This document shows positions 9,901 to 17,593 of a stretch of DNA of 64,000 nucleotides, one piece after another. Source of the stretch: Saprospiraceae bacterium (GTDB taxonomy: Bacteria > Bacteroidota > Bacteroidia > Chitinophagales > Saprospiraceae). Location: assembly GCA_025055285.1 (NCBI GenBank), contig JANWXM010000008.1, positions 62,001 through 126,000 on the forward strand, read 5' to 3'. A program made the position numbers and the translations under genes. Position 1 is the first letter of the stretch. Each line of letters begins with the position of its first letter. Under the pieces are notes generated by a model. It did not search any database, was not told the DNA's origin, and worked only from the letters and a program-made list of their open reading frames with translations.

Positions 9901-12900
9901 TCGAGATCAATTTCCGGCGTGTAGCAGTTGATGATGCCCGGCGGCGCAATGACGGCCACCGGCTGGTCGAAGTTGGCTTCGATGTGCACGAAGTCCGACG
10001 CGCTGCAGCCATTGGCCGTGTTGGTAACGACCAGATAGTAAACGCCCGGCTGGTTAATGGTCGGTGCATACGTGTTGGCGCCCGAAACAATGTTGCCTGG
10101 ATTGGCCGTCCATTGAATGACGATGTTCGGCCCTGTGCTGCCCGAGCCTTGCAGCTGCAGCGTAGGGTTGACGCAGTTGAGCAGAAATTCCGGCCCGGCG
10201 TTGGCGTTGGGGAAATTCTGGTTGCTGTTGACGTTGACCGTTATCGAGCGCGTGCAGCCGTTGTCCTGGTTGGTAACGACCAGCGTGTACTGGCCGGGCG
10301 CGTCCACCGTGGGCGTCAGGGTATTTTCGCCCGAGACAATATTGCCGTTGGGCGTCGTCCATTGGTAGGTAAACTCCGGCCCTTGCGACGAGCCGTTGCC
10401 GTTGAGCACAATCTGCGGATTCTGGCATGTCAGGATGGGCGGAGGCGCTACCGTTGCCGTCGGCTGGGTGGTGTTGGCCGTAACGGTTACCGAGGCCGTA
10501 GCCGTGCAACCGCTTTCGGCGTTGGTGATGGTCAAGAAGTACGTGCCCGGCTGGTTCACGTTGGGATAGGGCGAGTTGGCCCCGCCCACAATGTTGCCCG
10601 GATTGGCCACCCAGTTGAAGACGTAGGGCGGCCCTTGCGACGAGCCACCGGCGTCAATTTCCACAATCGGCGTGTAGCAATTGATGACGCCGGGCGGCGC
10701 AATGACGGCCACCGGCGTGTCGAAATTGGCGTTGACGGTTACTTCCGACGTCGAAGAGCAGCCATTTTGGGTGTTGGTTACGGTTAAAATGTAGGTACCG
10801 GCCTGGTTGACGACAGGCGTGTAGGTGTTGCCCCCGCTCACAATGTTGCCCGGGTTGGGCGTCCATTGAATGCTGAAATTGGGCCCGCTGCTGCCCGAGC
10901 CTTGCAGCGAAATGGTCGGGTGGGTGCAATTCAGCGTCCGCTCCGGCCCGGCGTTGGCGGCAGGGAAATTCTGGTTGCTCGTAACGCTCACCGTTACCGA
11001 GCGCGTGCAGCCGTTATCCTGGTTGGTAACAACCAGCGTGTACTGGCCGGGCGCATCCACCACGGGGGTAAGCGTGTTTTCGCCCGAAACGATGTTGCCG
11101 TTGGGCGTTGTCCACGCGTATGTGAACTGCGGCCCCTGCGACGAGCCGTTGCCGTTTAGCGTGATTTGCGGGTTCTGGCATGTCAGCAAAGGCGGCGGCG
11201 CTGCGACAGCGGTGGGCAGCGTCAGGTCTGAGGTAACCGTCGTGCTGGCCGTGGCCGTGCAGCCGTTGTCGGTATTGGTTACGGTAACGGTGTAGTTTCC
11301 GGCCTGGTTGACCGTTGGGTTGGGCGAGTTGGCGCCGCCCGAAAAGCCGCCCGGATTGGCCGACCAGCTGAAGGTGAATTCCGGCCCTTGGGATGAGCCG
11401 CTGGCGTCGAGCTCGATGGTAGGATTGTAGCAGTTGATGACGCCTGGCGGCGCAATGACGGCCGTGGGCGGTGTGAAGTTTTCCGAGACCGTTACCTGGG
11501 ATGTCGAAGAGCAGCCGTTTTGGGTGTTGGTTACGGTTAAAATGTAGGTACCGGGCTGGTTGACGACGGGCGTGTAGGTGTTGCCGCCGCTCACAATGTT
11601 GCCGGGGTTGGGCGTCCATTGAATGGTGAAATTCGGCCCGCTACTGCCCGAGCCTTGCAGCGAAATGGTCGGGTTGGTGCAATTCAGCGTCCTGTCTGGC
11701 CCGGCGTTGGCGTTCGGGTAGTTCTGGTTGCTGTTGACGTTCACCGTGGCGGAGGCCGTACAGCCGTTGTCGTTGTTCGTAACGACGAGCGTATACGTGC
11801 CGGCTTCGTCCACCACCGGATTGAGCGTGTTTTCGCCCGAGACGATGTTGCCCGGATTGGCCGTCCATTCGTAGGTGAATTGCGGTCCCTGCGAGGAGCC
11901 GTTGCCGCTAAGGGTGATCTGTGGCTGCGCGCACGTGAGCACCGCTGGCGGCGCTACGACAGCCGTGGGCGGCGTCAGGTTCGAGGTTACGCTTACACTG
12001 GCAGTGGCCGTGCAGTTGTTGTCGGTGTTCGTTACCGTGATGGTGTACGTGCCGCCGGCGTTCACCGTGGGGTTGGTTCCGTTTGTACCGCCGGTGAAAT
12101 TGCCGCCGTTGCCGGCGCTCCACTGGTAGGTGAAGTTATTGCCCTGGGAGGAGCTGCTGGCATCCAGTTCAATTTCGGGCGTATAGCAGTTCACTACGCC
12201 CGGCGGCGCAATGACGGCCGTGGGCGGGTCGGTATTGCCGCTGACGGTTACGCTGGCCTCGTTGGTGCAGCCGTTGGTCGTGTTCGTGATGACCAGCGTG
12301 TACGTGCCCGCCTGGTTGACGGTGGGCGTGTAACTGTTCGTGCCGCCGGTGAAATTGCCGCCGTTGGTGCTCCACACAAACGTGAAATTCGGCCCCTGCG
12401 ACGAGCCGTTGGCGTTGAGCGTTACGGTGGGTGTCGGGCAGCTGATGTTTTGCGGCGGCGCAATGACCACCGTGGGTGGCGTAATGTTTTGCTGCACCGT
12501 CACAGCAGCCGTAGCCGTGCAGCCGTTGTCGCTGTTGGTTACCGTCAGCACGTACGTACCGGGCGCGTTGACGGTGGGTTGCAGCGTAGTTTCACAGCAG
12601 GTGATGCCCGGGCCATTCCATTCGTAGGAAAAGTTTGGGCCTGTGGACGAGCCGTTGCCGTTGAGCGTAATTTCCGGAGTACTGCAGGTGATTGGCCCTG
12701 GCACTGAGGCCACAGCCGTCGGCGGCGTCAGGTCGGCGGTGATGGTTACGGAGGCCGTTACTGTGCAATTGTTGGCGTCGCTGACGGTAACGGTGTACGT
12801 TCCAGCAGCGGAGAAGGTCGGGTTGGGCCCGCCGGAGCCGCCGCTCCAGTTGTAAGTGTAGCCCGGTGTGCCGCCCGCCACGGTTACTTCGGCGCTGCCG

Positions 12901-15197
12901 GTGGGGTGCAGGCAGTCTATGTTGCCGGTGTTTTGTGCCGAGGCGGTCAGGGCGGGCGGTTCGGTCAGTTCCACGCTTTCCGTTTCCGTACAGCCCTGGC
13001 CATTGGTAACGGTGACGGTGTAGGTGCCCGGCCCCAGCCCTGTAGGATTGGCGCCGTTGAAGCCATGCGCCCAAGCATAGGTGAATGGCCCGTTTCCGCC
13101 GGAGGCAGAGGCCTGGATAGAGCCGTTGTTGGCGCCGTTGCAGGTAGGATTGGTGGGCGTCAGGGTAACCGTTACGTCTATTTCGTTCAGCGTTACCGTG
13201 CCGGTGGCCGTGCCCGTACAGCCGCTTTGGGTAGCCACGCTGACCAATGAGTACGTGCCTGGTTCGTTGACCGTGTACGTCGTGGGCGTCTGTGAAAAGG
13301 TATGCGTCTGCGTGTTGCCGTTGTGGTTGATTTCCACTGTCCAGGGGCCTTGGCCGGTGAAGGTTAGCGTCAGGTTAACGGGTTGCGGGTTGTTTTCACA
13401 GAAAAAACCCGAGCCGCTCAGATTAGCCGTGGGGCGCGGCTCCAGCGTTACGATGGCTTGAGCCGTCGAGGTGGCCCCACACAGGTCGGTTACCGTAACC
13501 GTATAGGTGTTGGTGCCCGGCGTGTTCACTGTGATGGAGGGGGTCGTAGCACCGGTGCTCCACGCATAGGTGTAGGGCGGTTGCCCGGGTTGAACAAAAC
13601 TGGGCGTCAGCGTGGTGCTGGACACGCCGCACAGGGTTACGTCGTTCAGATCTACCTCCAGTGGTGGCTTATCGTTGATGTAAAACGTGATTTCAATCTG
13701 GTCGCACGAGCAGGGGTTGCTCAGTGTAATAACGATGGTTTCCTGGCCTTCGGTGATGTTATCTATAAAGACATCTACCGGGATTTCGATGAAGTTGGAA
13801 CCTGCCGGTATGGTTACTGAATTAGGCAGGGTAGCGTAGTCTACGCCGGGCGTAGCGGTACCGCTTACGGTAAAGTTGACCACCAATGGGTCACTGTTGC
13901 CACCACTGCCGCGTATAAAGCGGATAAAGCTGCCCGAGCAGCCCTCAATGGCGTATTGATTATTATTTGGGTAAATGGGCACTGCTTTGACCACTCCGCC
14001 AGCATTGAAGGAGTTGGCCTTGAGAAACACAGCAGAGAAGAGCAACCCGTCCGCAATATCGCAGATAGCTAGCTTAATGTGGTACGTCGAGCAGGGTATC
14101 AGTCCTTGAGCCGTAGCGGTCAGCACCGTCGTCCAGCCGTCTAAGGCGCATTCAGGAATACAGCAAGCACCGACATTCTGGCAAGGACTAAAGTTGTTGT
14201 TATTAACATAAAAGGCCGTATTCGTAGTGTGGTTGACATTATTGATAGAGACGGGCGGGTTTCCGTTCACAGGAAGGACAGCAATGTTTTGAGAGCCATT
14301 AATGCCTGGTCCGCTGATAAAAAAACCGAACACGTCGTTGTACTGGCTGTTGGCGTACTCGCAATATTCTTCCGACCCGAAGACATAGTCGAATGTGACC
14401 GTCTCTGCTGTAGGTGTGAAGTCAAATTCTAGTTTAATGACGTCCCATTGGTTTCCGTTGGAGAGTGTGGCCAAATCTGGGTCATCGGGCGAGTTTACAT
14501 TAAAACCTGCCGTGTTGGCCGAGGTATTGGAGGCGTTGTTCGGCCCAGGCAAGCTGTTCACGTTGCCCGTTGCCATCACAATGCCGTTCGCAATGCCAAT
14601 ATTCGTCGCTCCATTGCTGAATGTCCCTCGCGATTGCGTCGGCCCTTGGGCCGTGATATTCGACACCTGAAAGCAGTTGCCGCCGATGAGCGTGTTCACC
14701 ATGTTAGTCGGCGTCGTACCGCCCGTTACAGATAAATTGGCCTCGGGGCCACCGACGTGCTTAATGAAATTTTCTAAAAAAGCCCTCGCCTCCGGACAAT
14801 CCACGCAACCTAGCGAAAGTCGCATAGCGAATGGCCCACTTTGGCCTTCCTCGCCAACCTGTAAGTAAAAAGTAACACACGTTGAAGGCGCTACAAATTG
14901 CCGATGCTGCGGCCGGTCAGGGCGCGACATCCGATACGCTTCCTTTTCTAACCCTGGGTCGGCCATGCGCAAGACCAGCGGCGTCCGGTCACCCAAGGCT
15001 TGCGGAACCGCCACAGCGGAATATGTCGTGCCCGGTATCAAACCGCAGACTTCAATCGTATTGGCGCCGTAAACGACTTCCAACGGAATGCGCTGGCGCT
15101 GCCGATCCAACTGCACTGACACGTAGTTTTGTGCCAAAAGCGGCTGAAAAACAGCCCAAAACAGCGAGAACAGCAAAAATGTCAAGCGATTACCCAT
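3903..15197 (-). CDS. Giant T9SS type-B surface protein: choice-of-anchor-L plus 32 Ig/PKD-like repeats
   Basis: This 3,764-residue protein should be exported by Sec and the type IX system and attached to, or released from, the cell surface. In order: signal peptide 1-22; an N-terminal region to about 165; a choice-of-anchor-L domain (about 167-398, with the family hallmark VTFDYVFGSEEY); a Calx-beta-like segment (about 405-510); two PKD/Ig-like domains; a SprB repeat (about 685-745, CNGANNGSI and GTYTVTVTNGQGC); a related module; then 32 tandem repeats of about 84 residues (about 823-3511). The protein ends in a gliding-motility-associated (type B) sorting domain, recognised by APNAISPNQGAGRNDVF, IYDRWGNLVF and GWDGRFRGQPM. 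It is probably an adhesin or motility-related filament protein. The gene is single, with intergenic DNA on both sides. Its GC content looks much higher than that of its neighbours. Confidence 0.9.
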   Translation of the reverse strand: MGNRLTFLLFSLFWAVFQPLLAQNYVSVQLDRQRQRIPLEVVYGANTIEVCGLIPGTTYSAVAVPQALGDRTPLVLRMADPGLEKEAYRMSRPDRPQHRQFVAPSTCVTFYLQVGEEGQSGPFAMRLSLGCVDCPEARAFLENFIKHVGGPEANLSVTGGTTPTNMVNTLIGGNCFQVSNITAQGPTQSRGTFSNGATNIGIANGIVMATGNVNSLPGPNNASNTSANTAGFNVNSPDDPDLATLSNGNQWDVIKLEFDFTPTAETVTFDYVFGSEEYCEYANSQYNDVFGFFISGPGINGSQNIAVLPVNGNPPVSINNVNHTTNTAFYVNNNNFSPCQNVGACCIPECALDGWTTVLTATAQGLIPCSTYHIKLAICDIADGLLFSAVFLKANSFNAGGVVKAVPIYPNNNQYAIEGCSGSFIRFIRGSGGNSDPLVVNFTVSGTATPGVDYATLPNSVTIPAGSNFIEIPVDVFIDNITEGQETIVITLSNPCSCDQIEITFYINDKPPLEVDLNDVTLCGVSSTTLTPSFVQPGQPPYTYAWSTGATTPSITVNTPGTNTYTVTVTDLCGATSTAQAIVTLEPRPTANLSGSGFFCENNPQPVNLTLTFTGQGPWTVEINHNGNTQTHTFSQTPTTYTVNEPGTYSLVSVATQSGCTGTATGTVTLNEIDVTVTLTPTNPTCNGANNGSIQASASGGNGPFTYAWAHGFNGANPTGLGPGTYTVTVTNGQGCTETESVELTEPPALTASAQNTGNIDCLHPTGSAEVTVAGGTPGYTYNWSGGSGGPNPTFSAAGTYTVTVSDANNCTVTASVTITADLTPPTAVASVPGPITCSTPEITLNGNGSSTGPNFSYEWNGPGITCCETTLQPTVNAPGTYVLTVTNSDNGCTATAAVTVQQNITPPTVVIAPPQNISCPTPTVTLNANGSSQGPNFTFVWSTNGGNFTGGTNSYTPTVNQAGTYTLVITNTTNGCTNEASVTVSGNTDPPTAVIAPPGVVNCYTPEIELDASSSSQGNNFTYQWSAGNGGNFTGGTNGTNPTVNAGGTYTITVTNTDNNCTATASVSVTSNLTPPTAVVAPPAVLTCAQPQITLSGNGSSQGPQFTYEWTANPGNIVSGENTLNPVVDEAGTYTLVVTNNDNGCTASATVNVNSNQNYPNANAGPDRTLNCTNPTISLQGSGSSGPNFTIQWTPNPGNIVSGGNTYTPVVNQPGTYILTVTNTQNGCSSTSQVTVSENFTPPTAVIAPPGVINCYNPTIELDASGSSQGPEFTFSWSANPGGFSGGANSPNPTVNQAGNYTVTVTNTDNGCTATASTTVTSDLTLPTAVAAPPPLLTCQNPQITLNGNGSSQGPQFTYAWTTPNGNIVSGENTLTPVVDAPGQYTLVVTNQDNGCTRSVTVSVTSNQNFPAANAGPERTLNCTHPTISLQGSGSSGPNFSIQWTPNPGNIVSGGNTYTPVVNQAGTYILTVTNTQNGCSSTSEVTVNANFDTPVAVIAPPGVINCYTPIVEIDAGGSSQGPPYVFNWVANPGNIVGGANSPYPNVNQPGTYFLTITNAESGCTATASVTVTANTTQPTATVAPPPILTCQNPQIVLNGNGSSQGPEFTYQWTTPNGNIVSGENTLTPTVDAPGQYTLVVTNQDNGCTRSITVNVNSNQNFPNANAGPEFLLNCVNPTLQLQGSGSTGPNIVIQWTANPGNIVSGANTYAPTINQPGVYYLVVTNTANGCSASDFVHIEANFDQPVAVIAPPGIINCYTPEIDLDASASTQGPDITYTWTTVGGNFVGGQNSPTPIINQGGTYNLLVSNIASGCTATASVVVQQNKVLPNANAGPTATLSCTVSQLTLQGSGSSGPNFTYEWWTPNGNIVSGENTLNPVIDAPGQYFLVVTNVVNGCTRQSSVNILADQNAPVAFGGADRELTCTNPSVQLNGTGSSTGPNIIYQWVANPGNIVSGANTLTPVVNAFGNYTLIVTNTQNGCTDTDEVWVEDNIVYPIPNIFPPQTLNCVFQTVQLDASGSSGSNLAYQWSPANRILSGQGTPVAEVRQPGVYTVVVTNTANGCSASTTATVNLDITPPVAVAVPQATITCQNPQTTLNGNGSSEGYPFFYLWTTQNGNIVSGELTLTPVVNQVGTYVLTVQNIENGCTATATVQVVSQQTFPTANAGPAQTLTCAAPQLSLNGTGSSQGQQFSYLWTTQNGNIVSGATTLTPVVNAPGTYVLTVINTQTGCTSTASVAVSRNTTLPVASVAPPEVLSCTNTSITLNGTASSQGGNFAYQWSTANGNIVSGANTLTPVVNATGTYTLVVTNTQNGCTASASAAVTADNSLPVANAGPADTLTCATTQLTLDGTASSQGADFAYTWTGPGIVSGANTLTPVVNQPGTYTLQVLNTGNGCSATSNVVIPADVTPPTAAAGPDGVLNCIQTALTLDATASSSGPNLTYQWTSSPGGNIVSGANTLAPVVNQPGTYTLLITNTANGCTATDAVEVTQNTTLPTANAGSSKTLTCSAVTAVLDGSGSTGPQFTYLWTTPNGSIASGANTLTPTVDAPGTYQLLVTDTQNGCTATASVVVNKDDNVPVAAASVPGPLTCAVKQVQINATTSTTGPGMQYTWTTQNGNIVSGANTLTPIVNRPGQYTLRVLNTANNCEAQFTIIVSEDLTPPAANAGTPAVISCAQPVLTLNGTASSQGNNFTYQWSTQNGNILSGANTLTPQVDRSGTYVLVVTNTQNGCTSSASVQILLDQNSPQAEAGPQRQLTCTANTVTLNGAGSSVGPNFLYAWTTPNGNIVSGANTLSPVVDAPGVYLLTVTNPDNGCSSVDSVNVVVNRTPPTAVIAPPPVLNCQLTQTPLSTAGSSSGSNFAYSWTTIGGGFVSGANTPSPIVNRPGTYNLVITNLSNGCTATASTVVVQNTLTPVVDAGPNAELNCAITSLSLNGTATNLGGSAAQIQWTTQNGNIVSGANTLNPVVNAPGVYTLVVTNSANFCSATDQVLVTQNTARPVAVVAAPPVLTCANPTAQLNGNGSSSGPLFAYQWTASGGGNILSGANTLIPTVNQPGTYRLIVTNTNNKCADTVQVTVLRDITPPDASAGNAVTLTCTSPVLQLNGAGSSTGPNFTYEWTTLNGNIIAGANTLQPTVNAPGTYTLVVTNIQNGCTREASVQVLQDATAPIAAIAAPQELTCLVKEIILNGSASSAGPQFTYQWTTSGGNIVAGAASTQPTVNAPGAYTLRVTNTQNGCTAQRTVNVSQNIQPPSAVVNAADTITCARTSVSLSAFGSGGGQGVRYAWTTQNGNIVSGANTAAPVVNAGGLYLLVVTDNYNGCTSTAQVSVPVNTQKPAIAIAAPALLTCTVKQTTLDASASAQGSHYTYTWTGPGIVSGGQTLTPIVNQPGNYALVILNQQNGCTATASTQVLQNTQPPVAQAGGDFELTCSVEQGTLNANGSSTGPNISYQWTTAGGNILSGANAPNPLVNAPGTYTLLVTNTLNGCTATDVAVVTKNTNYPAGLKVFSQPPGCDGRKGLIRFEEVQGGVGPYLYSIDGGNTFLSANQFANLNPGQYRLVVQDANGCEYEQWLVFKTPVQPAVKLDPEIRLEFGQSHTLRALVNLPPYEIDTIIWSPMESITRTNRPDVVIARPFTTTEYTVRVVNREGCEATARTIVRVGDPNLWAPNAISPNQGAGRNDVFMIFAAPNTVQRIRSLQIYDRWGNLVFRRENIQPNTPKHGWDGRFRGQPMNPAVFVWWAEVELTSGQVILMKGDLTIVD
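4690..12731 (-). repeat. 32 tandem ~252-bp repeats coding for ~84-residue Ig/PKD-like modules
   Basis: Counting by eye gives 32 consecutive modules. Each follows the pattern PxAxxxPxxxLTC, LxGxGSSxGPxFTYxW, GNIVSGANTLxPVVxxPG, TYTLVVTNxxNGCTxxA. Each keeps two cysteines, one after the first strand and one near the end. Modules 3-5, 6-8 and 9-11 match each other in register, making a threefold copy of a three-module block of about 750 bp; module 12 begins a fourth copy. DNA similarity is high in the GANTLTPVV and GCTATA segments, so the array could change length by recombination and may be hard to assemble from short reads. Confidence 0.85.
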
Positions 15198-15668
15198 AGC
15201 AGCTATGACTGAAGCAGTGAAGGATAGCGTATTGGCACGACGAAGTAAGCCCTCACCTCAAGATTATGGGGATGCGCCCTGGAAGGTCGCCCAAAGCGAT
15301 GTGCTGAAACCGGATTTTGTATAAAAACTTATAAGCGGACAACTGCAATTTTCGCTAATAACCGGGCATTTGCCAAATATTTTGGGCGGAATAACTTCAT
15401 ATCTAAAGTTGTCGTGCAATTTTTTCGATAAGCTTTTCTCCTGAAAGGAGACTACTCATTTGAAGGGAATTGAACTGCCTGTCACTTTGTCAGAGAACTT
15501 ACTTAATTGAAACATAATCCTGTTATTTCATGTTAAATCTTCAATAATTCCGAAACAGGCGCGTTTTTTGCGCGTTGCACCGAAGATAATTTTAATCTGC
15601 ATACTTAGCGGAAAGCGTGGAAGCGGCTTAAGCCATCTCCTGCTTACTCCATTAAAAAAAGAAAAACC
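15198..15668. other. Divergent intergenic region between giant gene and CotH-like gene
   Basis: The two flanking genes point away from each other, so both promoters should be here. I find no exact TAnnTTTG on either strand with a correctly placed TTTG. A perfect 6-bp hairpin (TCTCCT, GAA, AGGAGA) lies at 15437-15451. The 12 bases before the CotH-like start are almost pure A, as is common for Bacteroidota translation starts. Confidence 0.35.
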
Positions 15669-16697
15669 ATGACTACTGGAATATTAGTAAATTTTTTTAT
15701 TATCTTTTTTCTTCCCGTAGGTGTGCTCCCAATATTGGCACAAGGGGTAGCAAGCAAGCCCATGTCTTTTTTCGAGTACGTCGGGCGTCAAGAAGGTGCC
15801 CCCATCATTTTAGAAACCGATGTAACTACCCTTCGAGCCAATCGCTACAGCAATGAGTATTTTCCTGGCGTTCTCACTTTAGCGAATGGAGAAGCCTTCA
15901 CGGTCAAAATTCAAACGAAAGGTAAGTACCGCCGAAAGATCGCCGAGATCCCACCATTAAAATTAAAGGCGACTAAAAAAGAACTTCGGGAGCACAGCTT
16001 AGATACGCTCACAGAGATGCGTTTGATACTGCCTTGCTACGATAGTTACGAAGGCGACGTGCTGCTCATCAAGGAGTATCTCGTCTATCGCATGTTCGAG
16101 CAGCTGACTGACCGCTGTGTGCGCGCCCGACTAGTGCGCGTTACTCTACGCGACAACCACGTAGAAAAGTCCTCCAAGAAGATGTACGGCCTGCTGGTTG
16201 AGGACAACGAAGAAACTGCCGCTCGCCTCAAGGGAGCTCTAGTCGAGCAATACGGGCTGCCCATGGATAGCCTAGATGTCGAGCATACTGCCCTGATGGC
16301 CATCTTCCAGTATATGATCGGCAATACCGATTGGGATCTCGCCATGATGCGCAACGTGCGTATGGTGCGCATGCCTGATGGTAAGATATCGCCCATTCCC
16401 TACGATTTTGACTTCGCAGGCTTAGTAGCCGCACCCTATGCCTCGCCTTCGTCTGAAAGTGGCCTGCGCACCGTGCGCGACCGCTTCTTGATGGCCAACG
16501 GCATTCCACGAGAGGCTTTGCGCCGCGCTGTACAACGTATCAAAGATAAACAGCAAGCCCTCTTTAACCTTTGCTACTCTAGACACTTGCCGCGCGATGT
16601 TTCTGCTGAAATGATTCAGTATTTAGAATCTTTTTTTAGAAAGGTCGACAAAAACAATGACGTACCTCCCCGTGCTGTAGCAGAAGTGCTCGATTAA
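15669..16697 (+). CDS. Secreted CotH/atypical-kinase-like protein
   Basis: The 342-residue protein has a signal peptide (about 1-25, ending PILAQ). An N-terminal beta-rich part includes VKIQTKGKYRRKIAEIPPLK (79-98), which resembles the segment of CotH-type proteins where RGNxR precedes a PPLKL motif. The C-terminal half has GNTDWD (218-223) and PYDFDFAG (244-251). These look like the catalytic-loop Asp and metal-binding DFD of the CotH kinase fold. Substrate and activity are unknown; related proteins are common, uncharacterised secreted proteins in Bacteroidota. The start follows an A-rich stretch. It is divergent from the giant adhesin gene. A structural match to CotH would confirm the call. 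Confidence 0.55.
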   Translation: MTTGILVNFFIIFFLPVGVLPILAQGVASKPMSFFEYVGRQEGAPIILETDVTTLRANRYSNEYFPGVLTLANGEAFTVKIQTKGKYRRKIAEIPPLKLKATKKELREHSLDTLTEMRLILPCYDSYEGDVLLIKEYLVYRMFEQLTDRCVRARLVRVTLRDNHVEKSSKKMYGLLVEDNEETAARLKGALVEQYGLPMDSLDVEHTALMAIFQYMIGNTDWDLAMMRNVRMVRMPDGKISPIPYDFDFAGLVAAPYASPSSESGLRTVRDRFLMANGIPREALRRAVQRIKDKQQALFNLCYSRHLPRDVSAEMIQYLESFFRKVDKNNDVPPRAVAEVLD

Positions 16698-16794
16698 ATA
16701 AATATAGGCCGGCGTCTGCTCCCACCAAAGCCCTACATCTTAGCATGCGCGTGATCAACAACACCTTCAAGAGAAGGCTACGAGCAGAAAGCTT

Positions 16795-17355
16795 TTAGTT
16801 CCAGCTAACCGCGTCAGCATTATCTGCGATGATGGTATACGTACTCCCTTGATTATACATGGCTAGGCGCCACAGGTCATCTGGATTCGTGTTGAAGAGA
16901 TAATTCGGGTCCATTTCTCCCGTCACCCAAGATTTATACGACATCTCTTCTTGCAACTGGCCCGCTGACCAGCCTGCGTAGCCCACCATGAAGCGAATGT
17001 TTGACGGCTGAATTAAGCCCTGCGAGGTCAAAAATCGGAGCGCTTCAAAATTCCCTCCCCACCATACACCTCGAGCTACAGGCAAACTTCCTTCTAATAA
17101 GTCGCCCACATTGTGAAGGTAACTCAGCGTATCGGTCTGAACGGGCCCTCCATAGAAAACTTCAGCCTCAAAGTGGGGAAAGTCGGGCAGCAACTCGTTC
17201 AGCGTCATGTTTATGCTTTTATTCAAGATGAGGCCAATGGAGCCCTGTTCGTGATGCTCACACAAAAGAACTACCGAGCGCCGAAAGAAGGGATCGAGCA
17301 TAAAAGGCTCCGCAATCAAAATTTGACCGCTTTTGATCAACGTGTTCGTCGTCAT
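16795..17355 (-). CDS. YqgE/AlgH family protein
   Basis: The 186-residue length and sequence fit the YqgE/AlgH family well: GQILIAEPFMLDPFFRRSVV near the N-terminus, then GSIGLILNKS (about 39-48), VFYGGPVQTDTLSYLH (about 66-81) and the conserved FMVGYAGWSAGQLQEE (about 122-137). The molecular function of the family is not settled. In Pseudomonas the name AlgH comes from an effect on alginate expression, but the protein is widespread in bacteria without alginate. The gene is convergent with the CotH-like gene upstream on the map, with about 100 bp between them and no clear terminator. Confidence 0.9.
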   Translation of the reverse strand: MTTNTLIKSGQILIAEPFMLDPFFRRSVVLLCEHHEQGSIGLILNKSINMTLNELLPDFPHFEAEVFYGGPVQTDTLSYLHNVGDLLEGSLPVARGVWWGGNFEALRFLTSQGLIQPSNIRFMVGYAGWSAGQLQEEMSYKSWVTGEMDPNYLFNTNPDDLWRLAMYNQGSTYTIIADNADAVSWN

Positions 17356-17593
17356 TTACAAGATATAAATTATAACAAATTGAGCGCCGAAAAATAGAAA
17401 CTTTTCTTGTTACGCCAAAAAACGCTCTTATCGCCGCCTCGTGTATGTCGAGAAATTTCAATAGTCCTAAAAAAGTTGACAACCTTCGCTTCACGTGCCC
17501 AAGCGAGCGATTGCAGGAGGGTTGATTTTCCCGCTCAAGTTGACGGAGATCTGCCAGGAGAAAAGCATTCCCTCTCATCTGCACAAGGTTCGT

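Noticed and set aside
4690-12731. CRISPR array
   Set aside because: The repeats are about 252 bp long, contiguous and in one open reading frame that codes for Ig/PKD-like modules; there are no short repeats with unique spacers.
4072-13820. Many open frames of 70-360 codons on the plus strand and in other minus frames across the giant gene (for example 11619-12707, 9984-10787, 9153-9896)
   Set aside because: They are shadows of the GC-rich repeats: rich in Arg, Gly and Val, repeated with the same period as the real modules, and without family features or start signals.
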